A stretch of 64,000 nt of DNA from Streptomyces nigrescens (GTDB lineage Bacteria; Actinomycetota; Actinomycetes; Streptomycetales; Streptomycetaceae). Shown one piece after another: positions 58,898 through 64,000 of this stretch (the stretch's first letter is position 1; every line of letters starts with the position of its first letter). The stretch covers positions 4,464,001 through 4,528,000 of the forward strand of contig AP026073.1 in NCBI GenBank assembly GCA_024349765.1. Direction: 5' to 3'. The position numbers were made by a program, and so were the translations under genes. Below the pieces are notes generated by a model. It had not been told where the DNA came from. It ran no database searches and saw nothing but the letters and a program-made list of their open reading frames with translations.

Positions 58898-59614
58898 ATG
58901 CCCAGCTTCACCCTGCCCCGCGCCGTCCGGAACGTCCGCATCACCCGCACCCACAGGGCTTCCGCGGCGCTGGTGGCCACCGCGAGCTGCGCCGCCGCGC
59001 TGGCGTTCACCGCCGCGCCGAGCGATGCCGCGACGCCGTCCACGCACGCACCGGCCGCGGTCAAGCCGGTCAGCGCCAACGGAATGCCGCTGACCGCCAA
59101 GGACCGTGCCGACGACGGCAAGAAGGACCAGGTCGTGGCGTCGTCCGTCGCCGACGGCCTGAAGGTCACCGCCGTCGAGAAGCAGGGGCACGCGGCCAAG
59201 GACGCCGCCAGCCGTTCCGTCGAGCGCAAGGCGCTGACCCAGGCGCCGAAGGCCGCCCCCAAGGCCAAGCCGAAGGCCGCTCCCAAGCGCTACGCGAACA
59301 ACCTCGACGGCTGGATCCGCCAGTCGCTCGACATCATGCACGCCAAGGGCATCCCGGGCTCCTACGAGGGCCTGCACCGCAACATCATGCGCGAGTCCAG
59401 CGGCAACCCCAACGCCGTCAACGACTGGGACATCAACGCCATCAACGGCATCCCCTCCAAGGGCCTCCTGCAGGTGATCCAGCCCACCTTCGACCGCTAC
59501 CACGTCGCCGGCACGGCCAACAAGCTGACCGACCCGGTGGCCAACATCACCGCCGCCGCCAACTACGCGGCCGACCGCTACGGCTCGATCGACAACGTCA
59601 ACTCGGCCTACTGA
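58898..59614 (+). CDS. Secreted lytic transglycosylase (SLT-like), copy 1
   Basis: A 238-residue exported wall hydrolase. Signal peptide at residues about 1-45 (VATASCAAALAFTAAPSDAA). A Lys/Ala/Pro-rich linker contains KAAPKAKPKAAPKR. The C-terminal domain of about 105 residues has IMRESSGNPNAVNDWDINAINGIPSKGLLQVIQPTFDRYHVAGT, in which the catalytic Glu is in MRESSG. It cleaves peptidoglycan glycan strands. The domain is nearly identical at DNA level to copy 2. ATG at 58898 lies after GAAGAGG; upstream in-frame sequence is leader. Confidence 0.85.
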   Translation: MPSFTLPRAVRNVRITRTHRASAALVATASCAAALAFTAAPSDAATPSTHAPAAVKPVSANGMPLTAKDRADDGKKDQVVASSVADGLKVTAVEKQGHAAKDAASRSVERKALTQAPKAAPKAKPKAAPKRYANNLDGWIRQSLDIMHAKGIPGSYEGLHRNIMRESSGNPNAVNDWDINAINGIPSKGLLQVIQPTFDRYHVAGTANKLTDPVANITAAANYAADRYGSIDNVNSAY

Positions 59615-59632
59615 GCCGCCAGTAGCACCTCC

Positions 59633-59678
59633 ACGGCACGTGGCCCTGCCCGCATCGCGCGGGTGGGGCCACTGCCGT
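59633..59678 (+). terminator. Terminator after transglycosylase gene 1
   Basis: Inverted repeat with outer arms ACGGCA / TGCCGT and inner arms GTGGCCCTGCCCGC / GCGGGTGGGGCCAC (14 bp with two G-U pairs). The second arm is followed by TTTT. The transcript reads from the transglycosylase gene. Confidence 0.7.
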
Positions 59679-59701
59679 TTTCCGGCCTTCCGGTCGGGCC
59701 G

Positions 59702-59896
59702 TCAGTAGCGGCCGTGCCGTGCCGGGCCGGCGCCGCCGAAGAGCGCGTCGAGCACGTCGCCGGCGAAGCGAAGTCCCGCCTCTTCCCTGGGAGAGAGGTG
59801 GTGGTGGTCATCGACGGGCGCCGCGGTCGCGGACCCCGCGGCCAGGACGCCGGTCACGAGAAGGCCGGTGACAACGACGGCAATACGACGGAACAT
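59702..59896 (-). CDS. Small secreted protein
   Basis: A 64-residue protein with a clear signal peptide (FRRIAVVVTGLLVTGVLAAGSATAA, cleavage near residue 26) and a short mature part of about 38 residues, VDDHHHLSPREEAGLRFAGDVLDALFGGAG. The mature part has an HHH run and one amphipathic helix. It lies between the two transglycosylase genes on the opposite strand. No family recognised. Confidence 0.55.
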   Translation of the reverse strand: MFRRIAVVVTGLLVTGVLAAGSATAAPVDDHHHLSPREEAGLRFAGDVLDALFGGAGPARHGRY

Positions 59897-60314
59897 GAGC
59901 ACATCCCTACGGTGAGTGACCACTGTGTGGGTGTCACTGTCAGGGAGCCGGGGCCGCGCCGTCATGCGACAGTCCGGGCCGCTGCTGCGAACGGACCAGC
60001 GGCACCGCCGTATTGCCGTAGCGGGGGCGTCACCAACGGCCCAGCCGGCGCCGTGCCGCGGGGCCCACCTGCCGGAAATGCACAGCGGTTTGCCGCACGT
60101 GAATTGGCGCACAAATGCCGCTCTTTTGGGCTCAGCAGCAGTGCCCCGCACCACATTTACCGAATCCCGCTGGCCCACAACGGGCAGCCGGGCGGATGAA
60201 TCGGCCCCGGCCGGTGCATGAAACGGGGCCGGCGGACGGTAATTGCGCTGTGAGCCAGGCAACTTAAGCACCCCGATAACGCGGGCTTTCCGGCCGCTTC
60301 CAGGTGACCCGCGG

Positions 60315-60605
60315 CACGCGATGTACGTCACTTACGACCATGCCTAGTCGATGGAAACCGCCGCTATTCCAGGTCAACGCGGTGGGAAACGCTCATTACT
60401 TCAGGGAGCCGGGTTTTCTCACGAAGATGGGTAGTACAGAGCACCATTGCCTCGATTCCGGACCGTCGCTAAACATGGATTCCGACGCGCCGAGAGCGAG
60501 TCGCGGTGAACGCCCCGAGGGCGAACGCGGCAAAGACCTCCGGTGCGCAACGCGCCGCCAAAGAAGGCCGCTCCCCGATCCCGTACCTGGAAGAGGTCAC
60601 TCTGC
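60315..60605 (+). promoter_or_regulatory. Leader of transglycosylase gene 2
   Basis: Related to the leader of copy 1: the block CACGCGATGTACGTCACTTACGACC...CCTAGTCGA, then GGTAGTACAGAGCACC and CGCTAAACATGG. The ydaO-like landmarks are weaker than in the first leader. The pattern of shared and diverged parts suggests gene and leader duplicated together, then drifted. Confidence 0.35.
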
Positions 60606-61262
60606 ATGCCCAGCTTCACCCTGCCCCGCGCTGTCCGTATGACCCGCATCACCCGTACCCACAAGGTCGCCGTGGCCGTTCTGGCCGCCGCGGGTGCCAC
60701 CTCGGGTCTGGCGCTCACCTCCGCCCCGGACACCGCACAGGCTGCGTCTGAGCACGCTCCGGCCGCGGTCAAGCCCGTCAGCGCCAACGGCCTGCCGGCC
60801 AAGAAGGCCGACGACGCCAAGACCGGCCGCCCGGTGACCGCCTCGGTCGCCGACCACATCAAGGTGACCGCCGTCGCCAAGCAGCACACCGCCCAGCAGG
60901 CCGCCAACCGCTCCACCGAGCGCAAGGCCGTGAAGGACTACCCGAACAACCTCGACGGCTGGATCCGCGAGGCGCTCGACATCATGCACGCCAAGGGCAT
61001 CCCGGGCTCCTACGAGGGCCTGCACCGCAACATCATGCGCGAGTCCAGCGGCAACCCCAACGCCGTCAACGACTGGGACATCAACGCCATCAACGGCATC
61101 CCCTCCAAGGGCCTGCTCCAGGTGATCCAGCCCACCTTCGACCGCTACCACGTCGCCGGCACGGCCAACAAGCTGACCGACCCCGTGGCCAACATCACCG
61201 CCGCCGCCAACTACGCGGCCGACCGCTACGGCTCGATCGACAACGTCAACTCGGCCTACTGA
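60606..61262 (+). CDS. Secreted lytic transglycosylase (SLT-like), copy 2
   Basis: A 218-residue protein with the same plan as copy 1: MPSFTLPRAVRMTRITRTHKVAVAVLAAAG signal, a short linker, and an identical C-terminal catalytic domain with the MRESSG Glu. It lacks the Lys/Pro-rich linker insertion. The start context (GAAGAGGTCAC...ATGCCCAGC) matches copy 1. DNA identity drops before the domain and rises inside it, as if the domain were homogenised by gene conversion. Confidence 0.85.
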   Translation: MPSFTLPRAVRMTRITRTHKVAVAVLAAAGATSGLALTSAPDTAQAASEHAPAAVKPVSANGLPAKKADDAKTGRPVTASVADHIKVTAVAKQHTAQQAANRSTERKAVKDYPNNLDGWIREALDIMHAKGIPGSYEGLHRNIMRESSGNPNAVNDWDINAINGIPSKGLLQVIQPTFDRYHVAGTANKLTDPVANITAAANYAADRYGSIDNVNSAY

Positions 61263-61414
61263 GCCGACGGCGCCGAGCCGTCGCCGGCGGAACCGCCGGC
61301 CCCACCGGACCACCAGGTCACGGGAGAGACGGATCACAAACGCGGGCCCGACCGGCTCGTCATGAGGAGCAGCTTGCGAAGCGGCGGAATGGCGCGTTCG
61401 CCGCTGCGCGCGGA

Positions 61415-61441
61415 GCGGGCCCCGGCACAGCCGGGGCCCGC
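61415..61441. terminator. Terminator after transglycosylase gene 2
   Basis: A perfect 12-bp stem GCGGGCCCCGGC / GCCGGGGCCCGC with a 3-base loop ACA (61415-61441). A smaller hairpin GCCGGCGG-AA-CCGCCGGC is at 61283-61300. A 21-bp direct repeat beginning GCTTCGTTCCGTCCGG follows. Confidence 0.65.
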
Positions 61442-61567
61442 TTCGTTCCGTCCGGGCACCGCTTCGTTCCGTCCGGTCACCGGCCCGGACGCCAGGGTGA
61501 CCGTTCCTGCCCGCCGGACGGGTGAGATGCGGGGCCGGACGGCGGACTGACGGCCTGTCGAGTCATG

Positions 61568-61636
61568 GAGTCAGGCAGTTCTGCGTATAAGTCTCTTATC
61601 GGCAGAATTCTGCTCAAATCCTGCCGTACCTGACTC
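61568..61636 (+). promoter_or_regulatory. Nested hairpin in leader of GH25 lysozyme gene
   Basis: Nested inverted repeats: outer GAGTCAGG (61568-61575) / CCTGACTC (61629-61636), middle TTCTGC (61579-61584) / GCAGAA (61602-61607), inner ATAAG / CTTAT (61587-61599). The set ends 25 bp before the start codon. It may be an RNA switch, attenuator or operator. Confidence 0.5.
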
Positions 61637-61660
61637 AACCGAAGGCCTCGGAGGCATGCG

Positions 61661-62533
61661 ATGCCCTTGCGCAGATCCGGTCCGGCCCGCCGTAAAGTCG
61701 CCACGGCCGGAACGCTCGTTACTCTCCTCTCCGTGCTCGCTCTGCCCCTCGCACTGCCCGGATCGGCCACGGCGACCGATGCCGCGAAGCGACCCGCCCA
61801 CCCCGACGAGGACTGGATGGGCTCCACCATCGCGCTCCACGAGGGCGGCGACCGGGCCGGCGGCATCGAGCCGCGGGCGTCGTACGGCAGGAGGGCGGTG
61901 GCCGGGGTCGACGTCTCCAGCCACAACCACAACGTCGGCTGGTCGCACCTGCGCAGGTCAGGGGTGCGCTTCGCGTATGTCAAGGCCACCGAGGGGACGA
62001 ATTACACCAACCCGTACTTCGCCCAGCAGTACCGGGGCTCCTACCACGCGGGGATGATCCACGGCGCCTACCACTTCGCCCTGCCCGATCACTCCAGCGG
62101 CGCCACCCAGGCGCGCTACTTCGCCCACCACGGCGGCGACTGGTCCCGGGACGGCAGGACACTGCCCGGCGCGCTCGACATGGAGTACAACCCCTACGGC
62201 GCGACCTGCTACGGCAAGAGCGCCAGGGCAATGGTCAGCTGGATCCACGACTTCGCGCGCACCTACCGGGAGGAGACGGGGCGCGACGCGGTCATCTACA
62301 CCTCCACGAACTGGTGGAAGCGGTGCACCGGCAATTCAGGGAAGTTCGGCCGGACCAATCCGCTGTGGATCCCGCGCTACGGCTCCTCCGTCGGCGCGCT
62401 GCCGGGCGGCTGGCGGTACCACAGCATCTGGCAGCACACCTCCTCCGGACACCCGGTCGGTGACCGCAACCGCTTCAACGGCCCCTTCAGCCGGCTGAAG
62501 GTCCTCGCGTACGGCGAGGACGACGACGACTGA
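61661..62533 (+). CDS. Secreted GH25 lysozyme (muramidase)
   Basis: A 290-residue family 25 lysozyme of the cellosyl/mutanolysin kind. Signal peptide (VATAGTLVTLLSVLALPLALPGSATA). Domain: VAGVDVSSHNHNVGWSHLRRSGVRFAYVKATEGTNYTNPYF with the first catalytic Asp, GALDMEYNPYG with the catalytic Asp/Glu pair, and VIYTSTNWWKRCTG. It ends in an acidic tail (EDDDD). It cleaves muramic-acid linkages in peptidoglycan. GGAGG precedes the ATG. Confidence 0.92.
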   Translation: MPLRRSGPARRKVATAGTLVTLLSVLALPLALPGSATATDAAKRPAHPDEDWMGSTIALHEGGDRAGGIEPRASYGRRAVAGVDVSSHNHNVGWSHLRRSGVRFAYVKATEGTNYTNPYFAQQYRGSYHAGMIHGAYHFALPDHSSGATQARYFAHHGGDWSRDGRTLPGALDMEYNPYGATCYGKSARAMVSWIHDFARTYREETGRDAVIYTSTNWWKRCTGNSGKFGRTNPLWIPRYGSSVGALPGGWRYHSIWQHTSSGHPVGDRNRFNGPFSRLKVLAYGEDDDD

Positions 62534-62560
62534 CCCTCCCCCACGCACCGCTGAAGCTTC

Positions 62561-62605
62561 CGGCCGGTCCCCGGCGCCCCGTGATCGGGCGCCGGGGACC
62601 GGCCG
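62561..62605 (+). terminator. Terminator after GH25 lysozyme gene
   Basis: A perfect 19-bp inverted repeat CGGCCGGTCCCCGGCGCCC (62561-62579) / (62587-62605) with a 7-base loop CGTGATC, 27 bp after the stop codon. Very stable, no U-run. Confidence 0.75.
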
Positions 62606-62781
62606 CTCGTCGTCCGGCGCCGCACCGGCGCACCGGCTCACCGGAGCCCGCGCAGCACACCGCATCGACAACTCGATTCGAACAACGGGCAATTCCCGCG
62701 GCGCTACAACCTTCGTGTGCCGCTCCGGGTCCAACACTGCGAAATGACCACGCGACGCACCCACTCGACGGGGGTAATCCC

Positions 62782-63237
62782 ATGAAGCGTTCACGTGCCA
62801 TCGCAGGATCTGCCGTACTCGCCGTGGCCGGACTCGCCACGATGGCCACGGCGACCACCGCAACCGCCGCACCGACCGCCACCGCCGCGTACAACGGGGC
62901 CTGTGGCAGCGGCTACCGTGTGGTGAATTCCGTACCGGTCACCGGAAAGGGGACCGTGTACCTGACGTACAGCGCGAAGACCGGAAAGAACTGTGTCGTG
63001 ACCGTGCGGAACAGCCCCGGAAAGCCGGTGTACGTCTACACGTATCTCACGGCCACCGACGGCAGTTCCGACTGGGTTTACGACAGCGGGCAATACACCA
63101 CCTACGCCGGTCCGGTGTATCTCCCGGCGAAGGGCCGGTGCGTGGACTGGGGCGGCGCGATCGAAACGGTGAGCGTCAGCGTTTCGGGCTCCAACTGCGG
63201 CCGGATGGCGCCCGGCGTGGTCACCCACCGCCGCTGA
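62782..63237 (+). CDS. SapA-like spore-associated protein
   Basis: A 151-residue secreted protein with signal peptide (GSAVLAVAGLATMATATTATAA). The mature part AAYNGACGSGYRVVNSVPVTGKGTVYLTYSAKTGKNCVVTVRNSPG, then SGQYTTYAGPVYLPAKGRCVDWGG, has the pattern of SapA, found on spore surfaces of S. coelicolor. Four cysteines could form two disulfides. The function of this family is unknown. Starts at ATG 62782 after GGGGG. Confidence 0.85.
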   Translation: MKRSRAIAGSAVLAVAGLATMATATTATAAPTATAAYNGACGSGYRVVNSVPVTGKGTVYLTYSAKTGKNCVVTVRNSPGKPVYVYTYLTATDGSSDWVYDSGQYTTYAGPVYLPAKGRCVDWGGAIETVSVSVSGSNCGRMAPGVVTHRR

Positions 63238-63250
63238 CCGCGCGGCGGCC

Positions 63251-63288
63251 GACGGCGGTCCCCGGCAGCCCATCCGGGGACCGCCGTC
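63251..63288. terminator. Bidirectional terminator
   Basis: A perfect 15-bp inverted repeat GACGGCGGTCCCCGG (63251-63265) / CCGGGGACCGCCGTC (63274-63288). It lies between the convergent SapA-like gene and the oxidoreductase, and touches the latter's stop codon. Confidence 0.75.
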
Positions 63289-64000
63289 AGTGCACGCCCA
63301 GCGCCCGCAGCGCCGAACGCGCCGCGTTGTGGCCGCACATCCCGTGGGCGCCGGCGCCCGGCGGGGTCGACGCCGAGCAGAGGTACACCCCCGGCACCCC
63401 GGTCGCGTACGGGTCGAGGGCGATCCGCGGCCGCATCGTCAGGGTCAGCGGGGTGTTGGCGCCGCCGATGATGTCGCCGCCCACGAAGTTGGCGTTGCCG
63501 CGCTCCAGCTCGGCGGTCGAGGTGGCGGTGAGTCCGACGATCCGCTCGCGGGTGCCGGGGGCGAACCGCTCGAACTGCGCCAGCATCGCGGCGGTGGCGT
63601 CCCCGTTGTAGCCGTGCGGCACATGGGCGTACGCGGAGACCGGGTGGACGTCGCCGGCGGAGCGGCCGGGGTCGGCGAGGTACTGCTGGGAGACCAGGAG
63701 GAACGGGCGCTCGGGCATCCGGCCGCGGTGGATCTGCCGCTCGGCGTCCGCGATCTGCGCGAAGCTGCCGCCGAGGTGGACGGTGCCGGCCCGCCGGCAG
63801 GCGTCGGCGCGCCAGGGCACCCCGCCCTCGACCGCCAGGTCGAGCTTGAAGGCGGCGGGGCCGTGCCGGTAGCGGGTGTAGGCGCGGCGTACCCGGGGCG
63901 GCAGCCGGTCGCCGATCACGGCGGCCGCGGCGGCCGGTGCCAGGTCGAGCAACACCGTTGCGGCGGGCGGCAGTTGACGCAGGGAGCGGATCGTCACGCC
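63287..64000 (-). CDS. FAD-dependent oxidoreductase, phytoene-dehydrogenase-like (partial)
   Basis: The C-terminal part of an NAD(P)/FAD-dependent oxidoreductase; the 5' end is beyond the right edge of the window. DRLPPRVRRAYTRYRHGPAAFKLDLAVEGGVPW, ERPFLLVSQQYLADPGRSAGDVHPVSAYAHVPHG, and the closing GVPGVYLCSASTPPGAGAHGMCGHNAARSALRALG, which binds FAD, are characteristic of the phytoene desaturase-related family. No frame break is seen up to the end. Confidence 0.8.
   Translation of the reverse strand, partial: GVTIRSLRQLPPAATVLLDLAPAAAAAVIGDRLPPRVRRAYTRYRHGPAAFKLDLAVEGGVPWRADACRRAGTVHLGGSFAQIADAERQIHRGRMPERPFLLVSQQYLADPGRSAGDVHPVSAYAHVPHGYNGDATAAMLAQFERFAPGTRERIVGLTATSTAELERGNANFVGGDIIGGANTPLTLTMRPRIALDPYATGVPGVYLCSASTPPGAGAHGMCGHNAARSALRALGVH

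Overview
The window is high-GC actinobacterial DNA, almost certainly a Streptomyces chromosome. The signs are strong third-position GC, GTG starts, a complete cvn conservon with a CYP157-like P450, an EF-Tu3-type paralogue, SapA-like and SCO6745-type proteins, and many genes of families typical of that genus. All assignments come from reading the sequence; no database was searched.

Region 1 (1-13.3 kb) is the right end of an integrated siphovirus-type prophage, visibly lower in GC than the host. On the minus strand, in transcription order, it carries a large serine integrase, an 890-bp RNA- and repeat-rich tract, an HNH endonuclease, a small protein, a zinc-ribbon Prim-Pol protein, small and large terminase, portal, MuF-like protein, scaffold, head decoration, major capsid and four head-tail connection proteins. 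The prophage continues past the left edge. One plus-strand gene, a lipoprotein, sits inside it as a likely cargo gene. The right attachment junction must lie between the integrase start (13302) and the first host gene (13420).

Region 2 (13.4-18.4 kb) holds small metabolic and regulatory genes: GNAT, a YbaK-like protein, an XRE-cupin regulator divergent from an EamA permease, and two left-handed beta-helix proteins. Region 3 (18.5-24.6 kb) is a minus-strand conservon operon, cvnA-B-C-D, followed by a P450 lacking the ExxR motif, a second P450 and a crotonase-fold protein. It suggests a membrane-associated GTPase switch coupled to oxidative chemistry.

Region 4 (25-49 kb) is mixed: lipoproteins and an esterase, a STAND ATPase, DedA and VTT membrane proteins, a hotdog thioesterase, two MFS exporters, a spermidine-synthase-like protein, EF-Tu3, Streptomyces-specific small proteins, a SpoIIE-type phosphatase split by a long minisatellite-encoded insert, a TetR/APC permease pair and a YtcJ-type amidohydrolase. 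Short tandem repeats with periods of 6-30 bp are unusually common here.

Region 5 (49-58.4 kb) has an ABC sugar importer with a GH1 beta-glucosidase, a divergent ohr/ohrR pair around a near-perfect operator palindrome, a KAS II-type ketosynthase with an alpha/beta hydrolase (preceded by a coupled 24-codon ORF), and an ArsR/SRPBCC pair. Region 6 (58.6-64 kb) is a wall-remodelling and spore-surface cluster: two near-duplicate secreted lytic transglycosylases with related leaders, a GH25 lysozyme, a SapA-like protein, and the C-terminal part of an FAD oxidoreductase cut by the window edge.
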